This document shows positions 8,147-17,313 of a stretch of 64,000 bases of DNA, in pieces (the first letter of the stretch is position 1; each line of letters opens with the position of its first letter). A model generated the notes under the pieces. That model was not told the origin of the DNA, did no database searches, and worked only from the letters and a program-made list of their open reading frames with translations. The DNA is taken from assembly GCF_000514815.1 (NCBI RefSeq), contig NZ_KI911471.1, positions 62,001 to 126,000 on the forward strand, written 5' to 3'. The translations under genes were made by a program, and so were the position numbers. Source of the stretch: Salinispora fenicalii (GTDB taxonomy: Bacteria > Actinomycetota > Actinomycetes > Mycobacteriales > Micromonosporaceae).

Positions 8147-9057
8147 GCGGCGCCGTCCGGCCAGTCGAAGTCCATTCCGAGCCGCTGCCGCAGCGCGTCG
8201 TTGTAGGGGCGGTAGTAGGCCGTCAGCTCCGCCTGAAGCTCCGGCTCCAGCGGCGCGGAGCGACGGTCGTTGTAGACCCGGAAACTCGCCAGGTCGTACG
8301 CCGGCAGCCCGAGGAAGGAGAGGGTACGGCCGTACGTTGACCGGGCGTCTCGATAGAGATCTTCGCTGCGTAGGAAGAGGAACTGCGTACGGTCGAACCG
8401 GTCCAGCCACGGCTCAAGGTGCTCGAGGTAGCGGCCCCGGGCCCGGTAGGTGTACCAGTCGTACGCCTCGCTGACGTACTCCGGCTCGGCAACCAGCCGC
8501 TCCCGCTCCCCCGCGGTGCGCTCCTGCTCGGCGCCGAGGGCGGCGGCGAAGTCCAGCGGCTCGATGCCGTGGGTGCGCCGCTCCTTCCAGTGCGAGTAGG
8601 CACGCTGCACCGGATCCCGCAGCAGCACGACCAGCTTGACCGATGGCATGAGCGCGGCGACCCGCTCGGCGGCGAGCGGGTGGAACATGTACAGCGGGGC
8701 GGCTTCACCGGCCCGGACTGGGCCCCCGTGCCGCCGCTGGAGCGCCGCCCGGTGACGGGTCGTCGGGAAGTGCGATCGGTACCACGCCTCGCCGCGCCGC
8801 CAGTGCTCCTCGAAGTAGTGCGTGGCCTTCGTGTTCCAGGCCGGGAAGAGCCGCGGCACCAACGGATGCTGGATCAGATAGTTCCACAGTGACGTGGTCC
8901 CACCCCGTTTGGTACCGATGACGAGGAAATCTGGCAGCGGCCGTCGGTCACTGGTCTGCACGCCGTAGCCGACGAGGGAGTCCCGTACTCGCTCGGTCAC
9001 CTGAGTCGGCACGAGCTGCTTCACTCGATCACGCATCGCCGGCACGACGCACCTCAC
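8143..9057 (-). CDS. Sulfotransferase (PAPS-dependent)
   Basis: About 304 residues. The 5'-phosphosulfate loop is DFLVIGTKRGGTTSLWNYL near residue 45, and the 3'-phosphate motif is VVLLRDPVQRAYSHW near residue 145, as in Golgi-type and NDST-like carbohydrate sulfotransferases. It would transfer sulfate from PAPS to a hydroxyl, most likely on the polysaccharide made by this operon. There is no transmembrane anchor, so it would act in the cytoplasm before export. The GTG at 9057 overlaps the flippase stop (GTGA) and has AAGGA four bases before it. PAPS-making genes are not in the window. Confidence 0.87.
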   Translation of the reverse strand: MRCVVPAMRDRVKQLVPTQVTERVRDSLVGYGVQTSDRRPLPDFLVIGTKRGGTTSLWNYLIQHPLVPRLFPAWNTKATHYFEEHWRRGEAWYRSHFPTTRHRAALQRRHGGPVRAGEAAPLYMFHPLAAERVAALMPSVKLVVLLRDPVQRAYSHWKERRTHGIEPLDFAAALGAEQERTAGERERLVAEPEYVSEAYDWYTYRARGRYLEHLEPWLDRFDRTQFLFLRSEDLYRDARSTYGRTLSFLGLPAYDLASFRVYNDRRSAPLEPELQAELTAYYRPYNDALRQRLGMDFDWPDGAA

Positions 9058-10622
9058 CTTTCCTTCTGCTCTGGTATGCCGGAGTCGGCCGGGACGGCCG
9101 GCTCCCGCTCACGGAGTTGCCTCAGGCTCGCCCGGAGTTCGGGCCATACTCGGGACAACGTCCCGGCACCACCAACGGCCAGCACCGCCACCGCCACCAG
9201 CAGGCCGGGAATGCCCCGCCCCCCGACCAGCACGCCCACCCCGGCGGCCACGCCCACCCCGGCGGCGGTGATCGCCGCCACGCGCAGCATCGCCGCGTCC
9301 AGCAGCGGATGCCGCACCACGAGCCAGGCGCACGTCGCGGCGGTGAGGTTCTCGGTGAGGATGCCCGCGGCCCAGGCCATCGCCGCGCCGGTGGCGCCGT
9401 GCCCGGGGATCAACACCAGGCCGAGCGAGACCGTCACCAGCAGCCCACCCAGAGTGGCGGCCAGGTGTAGGCCACTGCGGCCCCCCATCAGCAGCAGGCT
9501 CTGCACGTTGCCCGCTCCGGTACGCAGCAGCATCGCCAACGCGAGCACGGTCATCGCGGTGGCTCCGGCGGTGAAGCCGGGCCCGAACAGCTCCAGGAAG
9601 GCCACCCCGAAGACGGCGAGCAGCAGGTACACCGGCCAGGAGAGCACCAGCCCCCAGGTGGTCAGCTGCCGGTGCACGGCCGCCGCGAGGGCCGTCTGGC
9701 CCGCACCGAGCAGCCGGGACAACCGGGGGGCCACCGTCACCCGCAGCCCCTGCATGGCGAGCTGGCCAGCCAGGACGTACCGGCCGACAGCGCCGAACAC
9801 CCCGGCCTCCGCCGCCCCGGCGAGCGCCGACGTCAACAGCACCCCGATCCACAGGTTGCCGGCGTCGATGGCGGCCGAGACGGCCCGGGGCAGCGCGAAC
9901 CGCCAGAAGGTCAACCAGTCCCGCTGTCCGGGGCGAAGCCGGGCGCCCCGCCCGATGCGCAGCGGCCCCGCGACCAGGGCCAGGCAGACCAGCAGGGCGA
10001 GTGCGGCCGGAACCAGCCAGGCGGACACTCCGGCCACCAGGCCACCGCCGACCAGGACAGCGGCGCCGACCAGGACCGGCCGGGCCACCGGCAGAAGAAA
10101 GAACTGCACCGACACGTACGCCCGAATCGGCCGGAGACACCGCAGGGCGGCGAGTAGCAGCGTCAGAAGGACAACCACCGGAACGGCGGCGAAGCTCACC
10201 GCCAGCAGTTCGGGCCCGGCGGCCGGGCCGAATACCCGGGGTGCCAGTGAGTCGGCGGCGAAGAAACCGGCCAGCGCGACCACGGCGGCGACCACGAACG
10301 GTGGGAGTAGAGCCACCGGCAGCAACCGGGCGGCGTCCCCCCGCCCCCCGGCCGCGCGGCGGCGCGGCAGCGCCCACAGCAGACCGGTCTCGGCGCCCAG
10401 CGTGCACACGGCGGTGGCCACTGTGATCACTCCGATCGCGGCGAAGAAGACGCCGGAGCCGGTGGGGCCGTAGCCGCGGGTGATCACCACTGCGAGAAGA
10501 AAGCCGAAGAGACCGCTGGTGGCGGCGCCGAGCAGCCCAGCGATCCCGCTGCGCGCACTATCCCGGCGCTCCGCGTCGTCCGGCCGGTCAGACGACGCCG
10601 CCGCAGCGGTGGCGGCGGTCAT
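9054..10622 (-). CDS. Polysaccharide flippase (Wzx/MATE-like)
   Basis: About 522 residues with some 12-14 hydrophobic helices. It opens with a short disordered tail, then SGIAGLLGAATSGLFGFLLAVVITRGYGPTGSGVFFAAIG, a typical oligosaccharide-flippase N-terminus with the Arg-Gly turn after helix 1. It would flip the undecaprenyl-linked repeat unit to the outer membrane face. ATG at 10622 overlaps the ligase stop (ATGA). The frame is open for another 133 codons upstream, but those lie inside the ligase gene and are a shadow. Confidence 0.83.
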   Translation of the reverse strand: MTAATAAAASSDRPDDAERRDSARSGIAGLLGAATSGLFGFLLAVVITRGYGPTGSGVFFAAIGVITVATAVCTLGAETGLLWALPRRRAAGGRGDAARLLPVALLPPFVVAAVVALAGFFAADSLAPRVFGPAAGPELLAVSFAAVPVVVLLTLLLAALRCLRPIRAYVSVQFFLLPVARPVLVGAAVLVGGGLVAGVSAWLVPAALALLVCLALVAGPLRIGRGARLRPGQRDWLTFWRFALPRAVSAAIDAGNLWIGVLLTSALAGAAEAGVFGAVGRYVLAGQLAMQGLRVTVAPRLSRLLGAGQTALAAAVHRQLTTWGLVLSWPVYLLLAVFGVAFLELFGPGFTAGATAMTVLALAMLLRTGAGNVQSLLLMGGRSGLHLAATLGGLLVTVSLGLVLIPGHGATGAAMAWAAGILTENLTAATCAWLVVRHPLLDAAMLRVAAITAAGVGVAAGVGVLVGGRGIPGLLVAVAVLAVGGAGTLSRVWPELRASLRQLREREPAVPADSGIPEQKER

Positions 10623-12028
10623 TCGGCTACCCCCGGTAGGGCCGTCGGCAGCCGCAGGGGCTGCCCTTGTGCCGATCCAGCAGGGCCGGGATTCAGCACG
10701 GGTGTGGTCCGTCGGGCCAGTTCGCCTTCGGTACGTGCCATGGCGAAGGCGATCGCGTAGAAGGCGATGGCGAGGTTCTGATTGGCCATGCCGTAAAAGG
10801 GGATCTGCACCAGACACACCACCGGAACGATCGCCAGCCACTGCCCCGCCGGCGAGGCCGCCCGGGCACAGCAGCGGGCAGTCACGACGAACCAGGCCAG
10901 AAAGCACAGCAAAGCAGGGATCCCATGGCTGAACAGCACCATCCACAACTGCCCCTGGGAGCCGATCGGCGCCTGGGCCGAGACCGTATCGACGTTCACC
11001 GGAGCGCCATGGCCGAGCCACGGCGAGTCCCCGACCCGCCCGAGCACCGCACGGTAGAGGGCGAACCGGTCGGTGTTGGTGTCGCTGCTCCCCACCCGGT
11101 CCCCGATCAGCTCAGTGACCGGGATGAACACGGTGGCCAGGAGACCCACTAGCAACACGCCGACAATCGAGGTGGCGATCCGGGTGTTGCCGTGCCGAGC
11201 GGCCCGGACGCCAAGCACCAGCAGGCCAACACCGAGGCTGAGGAACATCGCTCGGTTCAACGTGAGAAACGCCGGTGCCAGGGAGAGCGGCAACGACCCG
11301 AGCAGCAGCCAGCGCAGTACCCCGCGCCGCCGCATCATGATCACCGCGACCACGCAGGGCAGCAATATCGCGTACGCGCTGCCGTAGTTATTGGTGTACG
11401 CGTACGGCGCCGCGGGACGGTAGATCGGGTTCAGTGACCGGGCGCTGTACTCGGCGGTGGAGAGGTGAACCATGTCGTAGACGAACGGTTCGGTGGCGAT
11501 ACCGCCGGGCAGCAGGGCCTCCACCGGGGTGGTCATGCCGAGCCGGGGTGCGAGCACGCTCAGCCAGCCCAACGCCACCAACCCGAGCCAGAACGCGCAG
11601 AGGGGCAGGAGCACCCCACTGCCTCCGGCCCGCTCCCGGGCCACCACGTAGACATAGACGCCGACCACCAGGGCTGTGGCGTAGAAGCCCAGCCGCAGCC
11701 CGAAGGTCAACACCGAGCTAGGCGACCCCAGCTGGGTAGCGCTGACCAGGACGACGGCGAGGAAGAGCAGCCAGATCCCAGCGCCCGGCGGCAGCGGAAC
11801 CCGACCCCGGACCAGCAGCAGGGCCAGCAGCACGGCGCCCAGCAGCGGCCAGCCCAGGTAGAACGCGCCGGCCAGCCACCAGATCGGCACCAGGCCGAAC
11901 ATCACCGCCAGCGGCCAGATCGGTAGCCGCGGTGGTAGTGGCGACGGTGCGGGCGACGGAAGAACCTCAGTGGCCCCGTCCCTGGCCAGCTCGCTCGTCG
12001 CCGGGGTCCCGCCCACGGACACGGTCAA
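10619..12028 (-). CDS. O-antigen ligase / Wzy-like polymerase
   Basis: About 469 residues with roughly twelve hydrophobic helices and one large external loop (YSARSLNPIYRPAAPYAYTNNYG). The Wzy_C-type signature RFALYRAVLGRVGDSPWLGHGAP is present. It would polymerise or ligate polysaccharide repeat units on the outer face of the membrane. The start is TTG at 12028, overlapping the Wzz stop (TTGA); GTG at 12022 or 12016 is an alternative. Ligase and polymerase cannot be told apart by sequence; a Gram-positive context favours polymerase. Confidence 0.8.
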   Translation of the reverse strand: MTVSVGGTPATSELARDGATEVLPSPAPSPLPPRLPIWPLAVMFGLVPIWWLAGAFYLGWPLLGAVLLALLLVRGRVPLPPGAGIWLLFLAVVLVSATQLGSPSSVLTFGLRLGFYATALVVGVYVYVVARERAGGSGVLLPLCAFWLGLVALGWLSVLAPRLGMTTPVEALLPGGIATEPFVYDMVHLSTAEYSARSLNPIYRPAAPYAYTNNYGSAYAILLPCVVAVIMMRRRGVLRWLLLGSLPLSLAPAFLTLNRAMFLSLGVGLLVLGVRAARHGNTRIATSIVGVLLVGLLATVFIPVTELIGDRVGSSDTNTDRFALYRAVLGRVGDSPWLGHGAPVNVDTVSAQAPIGSQGQLWMVLFSHGIPALLCFLAWFVVTARCCARAASPAGQWLAIVPVVCLVQIPFYGMANQNLAIAFYAIAFAMARTEGELARRTTPVLNPGPAGSAQGQPLRLPTALPGVAE

Positions 12029-13686
12029 CCCCGACCGCGGTGGGTGAGGACGAAGCCGAGGGGGGTCACGCCGGCCGCTCGCAGCCGCTCCGCCAACCGA
12101 CGTAGGTCGCCCTGCCGGGTCCGGTCCTGCTCGACCACCACCACCGCGGCGCCCTGGCGGGCCGCCGCGACGCCCCGCTCATCGGCCTCGGCCGGTGGAG
12201 CGTTGAACAGCACCACCCCGCTGGCAGCCCGCTGCCGCCAGGTGCCGAACCGGATAGTGCCGGCGCCCGCCACGACCGTGTCGGTAGGCTCTCCGACCGC
12301 GCTCTTTCCGCTGCTCGGCGTGGTGGATGCGATTCGGGGCAGCGAGATCGTGCCATCCGGATCGTTGGGTGCCGGGCGGTTAGCGGCAGTGGGGTTGCCG
12401 GCCGCGGTCGCCTGGCGGGGAAGACTGGTCGGGCGAGGGGATGGCCGCCGGACAACGATCTGCTCGGTGACCTCATCAACAGAGGCCGGCCGCGGGCCCT
12501 GGCGCTGCTGCGGCACCACCGGCCGGGCGGAGGGCGCCGTTGCCGGCAGGCACGCCACGCCAGCCAGCACTTCGCTGCGCAACCGTCCCAGGCGACCGGT
12601 GTCATCGGCGAGGTACACCTCCCGGCCGGTCGCCGCGAGCGCCACCGCCAGCCCGGCGCTCATCGCGGTCTGATCCCCCCGGGTGGTCAACAACACGATC
12701 CGAGCCGGTTCGCGAGTCCGCCCGGCGATGGCCATCGCCACGTACCGCATATCGGCGTCCATGGCGTGCCGTGAGCCGCGCGGCTTCGGGCCGCGGGCGG
12801 TGCCGAGCAGGGGCAGGCCGGTAGCGTCCCGGCCGTCGTCAACCGATCGGATGCGCCGATCCACCGACTCCCATCCGTAGGCCAACACGACGCCGAGTAG
12901 CACACCGCCCAGCAATCCCGCGAACAGATGGAGCAGTCGGTTACCACCCGAGGGGACCAGGTTCGTCTCCGCCTCGCGGGTAACCCAACCGGGATTGACA
13001 TCGACCGCCGCGATCTCGGTCCGGGCCGACCTGAGCTGCACCAGTTGATTGTTCACACCGGACAGTTCAGCCACCGCCGCATCCGCCTCGCCCTCCTGCG
13101 CACTGGCGATCCGACTTTGCAGCGCCGCCTGCTGGTCCTGCACCTCGCTGATGCTCTCGTCGTACGAGCGCAGGATGTCCGCCCGCTGCTGCTCGTACAT
13201 GGTGCGGCGGACGTCGAGGTAGGCCGCGGCGGCGAGGTTGACCCCCGCCACCGCGTCCTGGGGTGAGTTCGCGGTGAATCGGAAGCGCAGGATCTGGCCC
13301 CCGGTCGGCACCTCGAGCTCGAGGGCGTCCTGCACGTCACGCTGGTCCCGGCCGGTGGCGTCCACCAGCCGCCGTACCACCTCGGTCCCGGTGGCGATGC
13401 CGCGCTCCACGTTCATGTTCACCGCACGGTCGGCCGACGCGCCGCTCGGCGTGAAGGCGTCGGTGACGACCGGTCGGACCGCCACCACGGCGTCGGCGGT
13501 CACCGCGCCCGGCACCAGCAGCACGTAGCCGATTGCGGCGAGCAGCCCGAACACGGCGGTGCCGGCCAACACCCGGATCCGATGCAGCGGCACGCGAAGC
13601 AGGTCGGTCAGGGTGACCGTTCGACCCGGTGTCCCCCCACCAGAAGCAGCGTTGGCGTCCAAGCCGCCACCAGCAACACTAGTCAT
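12025..13686 (-). CDS. Wzz-like chain-length protein with P-loop-less kinase domain
   Basis: About 553 residues: cytoplasmic N-terminus, helix at 38-60, external domain with coiled coil at about 160-228 (YEQQRADILRSYDESISEVQ), second helix at 251-272, then a cytoplasmic domain shaped like a BY-kinase. In active BY-kinases the segment near 330-345 reads GKS/T plus a Walker A; here it is VLLTTRGDQTAMSAGLAVAL with no Gly-Lys-Ser/Thr, and the Walker A' position reads YLADDTG. The insert at about 375-470 is Pro/Ser-rich and looks disordered. It probably sets polysaccharide chain length but cannot bind ATP in the usual way. It overlaps the upstream acyltransferase gene by eight bases. Confidence 0.8.
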   Translation of the reverse strand: MTSVAGGGLDANAASGGGTPGRTVTLTDLLRVPLHRIRVLAGTAVFGLLAAIGYVLLVPGAVTADAVVAVRPVVTDAFTPSGASADRAVNMNVERGIATGTEVVRRLVDATGRDQRDVQDALELEVPTGGQILRFRFTANSPQDAVAGVNLAAAAYLDVRRTMYEQQRADILRSYDESISEVQDQQAALQSRIASAQEGEADAAVAELSGVNNQLVQLRSARTEIAAVDVNPGWVTREAETNLVPSGGNRLLHLFAGLLGGVLLGVVLAYGWESVDRRIRSVDDGRDATGLPLLGTARGPKPRGSRHAMDADMRYVAMAIAGRTREPARIVLLTTRGDQTAMSAGLAVALAATGREVYLADDTGRLGRLRSEVLAGVACLPATAPSARPVVPQQRQGPRPASVDEVTEQIVVRRPSPRPTSLPRQATAAGNPTAANRPAPNDPDGTISLPRIASTTPSSGKSAVGEPTDTVVAGAGTIRFGTWRQRAASGVVLFNAPPAEADERGVAAARQGAAVVVVEQDRTRQGDLRRLAERLRAAGVTPLGFVLTHRGRG

Positions 13687-14221
13687 TAAATTTCTTCACT
13701 ATCTGTTGCGGATTTCCGATAACCACCACCCGGGGCGGGACATCCGTCCGGACCACCGTGGCGGCGCCCACGACACTGTCCTGGCCGATCCGCACCCCCT
13801 TCAGCACGAGTGCGTGTGCGCCAACCCAGACGTTGTCCGCTATGACGATCGGGGCTTTGGCACGGGGAGAGGGCGGGTCGTGTCGCACCTCGGGCCGCAG
13901 ATTGTGGAAGTCGTTGTCCCGCACCTCACAGTCCGACAAGAGGCAACGGTCACCGACCGTAACCGAGGTCCAGACGCCGATCCAGGTCGCATTCAACAGA
14001 CAATCGGCACCGATGTGGACCTCGCCCGGACCAGCGAACCGCACCAGCTTGTTGATCCGAGTCCGGTCACCGATGTGCACCCGCACGCCACGGCGTAGCC
14101 GGACCCGCCCACGGATCTCCACATCCCGGCCAAGACTCAGCCCCGGATAACGCAACCGGTACCAGCCGCGCTTCAACGCAAACACGGCTTTTACCCCAAT
14201 TCCACGGCGGATATCTCTCAA
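13679..14221 (-). CDS. Left-handed beta-helix (hexapeptide) acyltransferase
   Basis: About 180 residues of hexapeptide-repeat pattern (VHIGDRTRI, VHIGADCLL, VTVGDRCLL, IVIADNVWVGAHALVLKGVRIG, SVVGAATVV) and the NP.Q ending typical of WbbJ/LacA-type O-acetyltransferases (VIGNPQQIVKKF). The conserved catalytic His is probably in DNDFHNL. It may acetylate a sugar of the repeat unit. The TTG at 14221 has GGGGAGGGG a few bases upstream. It is the first gene of the tight operon; 87 AT-richer bases separate it from the beta-propeller gene, enough for a promoter. Confidence 0.83.
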   Translation of the reverse strand: MRDIRRGIGVKAVFALKRGWYRLRYPGLSLGRDVEIRGRVRLRRGVRVHIGDRTRINKLVRFAGPGEVHIGADCLLNATWIGVWTSVTVGDRCLLSDCEVRDNDFHNLRPEVRHDPPSPRAKAPIVIADNVWVGAHALVLKGVRIGQDSVVGAATVVRTDVPPRVVVIGNPQQIVKKFND

Positions 14222-14308
14222 CGACCCCTCCCCACGTCAGGGGACGACAGCATAAGTCACCGCCAGCCAACGCGAATCATCCACCATAATCGACGGTACT
14301 CGATTGCC

Positions 14309-16294
14309 TTACTGTACGGCGAAGAACAGCCGCGGAGTGGACCACGTCAGCTCCGGGCTCGCGGTCGCAAGTAGGACACTTTCCGCGCCGTCCACCACCG
14401 GTTCTACCGCCGGCCGGAAGGGGACGCTGCGCAGGTTCCCGTCGGTGTTTCCGTGCACGATCTTGCCGTCCACCCAGGCCATACCCCGCACCGTCGACCA
14501 GTTGACCCCGGTAGTGGGCAGCGTGAACTCGGTGGCACCGAGGTAGTTCCCGTCCGTCTCGAAGTATCGGTAGTAGAGATCGTCGGCGCCGAGCCGGGTG
14601 TAGTAGAGGCGGCCGTCGAGAAAGAAGGCTCCACTCAGGTCCCCCGCGTCGAACCAGTCGTTGTACCCAGACGACTCCCAGGGGACGCCGACCACGCCCC
14701 CGGGGAACATGGAGATGTCAATCCGGCTGCCGGTCGGGGCGTCGGCGACGGTGCGTGCCCAGTAGATCCGGTCACTCATTCCCCAGGTCGCCCCGGCGCC
14801 GGTGTAGTTCGGCTGGCTGACCGTGGTCGGTGAACCGATGCCCGTACCGTCGAACGGGACCCGGGCCAGTTCGCCCTCCCCGGTACCCAGGTAGAGATTG
14901 CCGCTGGCCGCGGTCGGCGGGTTCTTCGGGGTGATCGTCCGACCACCGGAGCGGGGAAACATCCCGAGCCGGCCGTGGTACTCACTCCCCATGCCATCGG
15001 AGTTGTGCCCGAAGTGCAACCCGTCCTCGCCTCGCCAGAGCACCGGGACGGTGGTGCCCCACGAGCTGGCGCCAGGGGGCAGCGACGAGCCACCGCTGCG
15101 ACGGGGATTCCAGTTCACCGGCATCCCGGTGGCCGGGGTGACGGCAGCGATACCGAGTCGATCAACGGCACCGTCGCCGGCCTTGTCGCTCCCGTTCGGG
15201 TTGTTCAGCCAGCGAAAGTGCCCCCCGAGATAGATGACGTTATCGGCCACCTCGACCGAGGTAATGGTGTCGTTACCGGTGTATTGCACCCACGTGCCAA
15301 GCTGACCACTGCCGCGGGCCGCGGTCTCGAACCGCACCAGCGCGTCGCAGTACGCGGCCGGCCAGCCCGACCCGCCGTTGGTGCCGACGACGAACCAACT
15401 GCCAGAACCACCGAACCTCACATCCTGTACATAGTGGACGAAGACGTCGGGTCGGCGGCAGGGCGCCACGAACTTCTCCGAGCTCCAGTCGAGAACACTC
15501 GGCGTACCCGAGAGGTCGACCAACACCATCTGGTTCCGCGACAGGCCATTGACTTCCATGAAATTACCGCCGGCCACGAGAGTGCCCCCGTCCGGCGAGA
15601 CATCAATGGTCCAGACGTACGAGTTGGTGTCGTGTCGCCCCACGGTGGCGTTGATGGCGAAAGTCGAGTCGATCGCTCCCGTGCTGGCATGCAGTCGGGC
15701 CAGCCCGGCGTGCGCAGTGCCGTTCACCCAGTTGAAGGCGCCCGCCAGATAGAGCCAGTCGCCGTGCAGCACCATATCCCGCACGTTGCCACCATCGGAG
15801 CGGCCCACCCAGCTGTCGACGGTGGCGCCGGTGCTCGGGTCGAGCGCCACCAGATTCCGTCGGGCCACCCCGTTGGCGTTCCGGAAGGCCCCACCGACGA
15901 TCAACATGTCGTTCGGGCCGGCGATCAACGAGTTGACCGCACCGTCGAGCACCGGCAGGAAGGTCGTCGAGATCGCCCCGGTGACCTTGTCATAGCCAAA
16001 CAGGTAGCGCTGACTGACCCATGCCGCAGTCGGGTCCTGCCGGATCTGGGTGAAGGTGCCCCCGACGTACACCGTCGAGCCGATCTCCGCGAACGCGCGG
16101 GCCTCGCCGTCGCGGGCGTGCGGTGTCTCATCGACCGGATCGCTCGACACCAGGATCTGCGGCTCGGGCACCGGCGGGACGGTGGCAGCCGCCGCAGACG
16201 GTACGAGCATTGCTGCGACGACGGTTACCGAACAGATCACGGCCGTTCGAACAGGGCGAGTCAAAGTCCGCCAACGAAGCGAGAACCCAGGCAC
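14309..16294 (-). CDS. Secreted beta-propeller (delta-60/DUF5122-like) protein
   Basis: About 661 residues. The N-terminus has basic residues, a hydrophobic core (AVICSVTVVAAMLVPS) and an AAA cleavage-like site near residue 37, so it is probably exported. The body has repeated propeller blades such as MLIVGGAFRNANGVARRNLVALD, LYLAGAFNWVNGTAHAGLARL and VIYLGGHFRWLNN. The GGxF...NG...L pattern is that of delta-60 repeats. It lacks an LPXTG motif or C-terminal helix. The GTG at 16294 has GGGGAGG six bases upstream. Same strand and just upstream of the polysaccharide operon, so it may bind or modify the surface polymer; this is inference. Confidence 0.75.
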   Translation of the reverse strand: MPGFSLRWRTLTRPVRTAVICSVTVVAAMLVPSAAAATVPPVPEPQILVSSDPVDETPHARDGEARAFAEIGSTVYVGGTFTQIRQDPTAAWVSQRYLFGYDKVTGAISTTFLPVLDGAVNSLIAGPNDMLIVGGAFRNANGVARRNLVALDPSTGATVDSWVGRSDGGNVRDMVLHGDWLYLAGAFNWVNGTAHAGLARLHASTGAIDSTFAINATVGRHDTNSYVWTIDVSPDGGTLVAGGNFMEVNGLSRNQMVLVDLSGTPSVLDWSSEKFVAPCRRPDVFVHYVQDVRFGGSGSWFVVGTNGGSGWPAAYCDALVRFETAARGSGQLGTWVQYTGNDTITSVEVADNVIYLGGHFRWLNNPNGSDKAGDGAVDRLGIAAVTPATGMPVNWNPRRSGGSSLPPGASSWGTTVPVLWRGEDGLHFGHNSDGMGSEYHGRLGMFPRSGGRTITPKNPPTAASGNLYLGTGEGELARVPFDGTGIGSPTTVSQPNYTGAGATWGMSDRIYWARTVADAPTGSRIDISMFPGGVVGVPWESSGYNDWFDAGDLSGAFFLDGRLYYTRLGADDLYYRYFETDGNYLGATEFTLPTTGVNWSTVRGMAWVDGKIVHGNTDGNLRSVPFRPAVEPVVDGAESVLLATASPELTWSTPRLFFAVQ

Positions 16295-16346
16295 GCGACA
16301 CCTCCCCAAGGTGAGAACTCGCGTAGCCTGCCTTGCCCACCTCAGA

Positions 16347-16385
16347 AGGAATATCCACCGATTGGTTGATATTTGACCAACTGTC
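16347..16385 (-). promoter_or_regulatory. AT-rich candidate promoter/operator of beta-propeller gene
   Basis: A 39-base AT-rich patch in an otherwise GC-rich gap, 55-90 bases before the GTG at 16294. It holds an interrupted inverted repeat, TTGGT at 16362-16366 and ACCAA at 16376-16380. No convincing -35/-10 pair could be fixed. The rest of the 191-base gap to aroE shows nothing else. Confidence 0.3.
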
Positions 16386-16485
16386 GGCCGTGCCTAGCGG
16401 TCTGACCATGCTCGGCAGCCCCTGCTCGGCGCGCACGTCACCGCCGGTCCACCCCAGTGACACGCGACGAGTCGCCGCTACGGAA

Positions 16486-17313
16486 TCAGCCAGCCCGAGC
16501 CGCGGTCAGCGCGGCGGCCATCGCCGCACGCGGCGCCGGCACCCCGGTGAACTGCTCGAACTGGCCAACTGCCTGGGCCAGCAGCAGATCGAGACCCGAG
16601 CAGACCCGGCAGCCGGCAGCCTGCGCGGCGGCCGCGAGCGGGGTCGGCCAAGGGTCGTAAAGGGCATCGAAGAGCACAGTGGAGGGCCGCCACGCCACCG
16701 CCGCGGCGAGCGGGTCGGCGACCCCGGCCGGCACGGTCGAAATCACCACGTCGGCGGCGCAGGCCGCGACAGCGTCAGCCCACGGAACACCGGTCAGCGA
16801 ACCCCCCACCGCCGCAGCCACCGGACGCAGATCGGCGATGGCGGCCTTCCGCCGGGCCACCACGGTCACCGTCCGAGCCCGCAGCGCCGCCGCCGCGGCC
16901 ACCGCCGCCCGGGCGGTACCACCGGCGCCGAGCACCGTCAGCGTCGACTCCGGGGCAACCCCGGCCGCGGTCAGCACCTCCACCATGCCGGCGACATCGG
17001 TGTTGTCCGCGTGCCAGGAGCCGTCCGGCTGGCGTACCAGGGTGTTGGCCGCGCCCACCGCGGCCGCGACCGGCGACGCCGTCGCGGCCACCGCAAGCGC
17101 CGTCTCCTTGCCCGGCATGGTGACCGAGAGCCCCGCCCACTCCGGCCCCAGGCCGGCGACCAGGGAGGGCAGCTGCGCCTGGGCACACCGAAAGCGGGTA
17201 TACGCCCAGTCGTCCAGGCCGACCGCGGCGTAGCCAGCGTTGTGGATCACCGGAGAGAGGGAGTGCGCGATCGGGTCGCCGACCACCGCCGCCCGCACGC
17301 GCTCAGATGACAC
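16486..17313 (-). CDS. aroE: Shikimate dehydrogenase
   Basis: 275 residues. Reduces 3-dehydroshikimate to shikimate with NADPH. Shikimate-site motif SLSPVIHNAGY (residues 18-28), catalytic Lys in SVTMPGKETAL, Asn/Asp in GAANTL and NTDVAGM, and NADP loop LGAGGTARAAV followed by ARRK for the 2'-phosphate. The GTG start overlaps the end of mltG by 11 bases, so translation is likely coupled. It is the last gene of the alaS-ruvX-mltG-aroE run. Confidence 0.93.
   Translation of the reverse strand: MSSERVRAAVVGDPIAHSLSPVIHNAGYAAVGLDDWAYTRFRCAQAQLPSLVAGLGPEWAGLSVTMPGKETALAVAATASPVAAAVGAANTLVRQPDGSWHADNTDVAGMVEVLTAAGVAPESTLTVLGAGGTARAAVAAAAALRARTVTVVARRKAAIADLRPVAAAVGGSLTGVPWADAVAACAADVVISTVPAGVADPLAAAVAWRPSTVLFDALYDPWPTPLAAAAQAAGCRVCSGLDLLLAQAVGQFEQFTGVPAPRAAMAAALTAARAG

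Noticed and set aside
6293..8206. 637-codon plus-strand open frame
   Set aside because: Opposite the Alg14-like and APH-fold genes; His/Arg/Gln-rich shadow.
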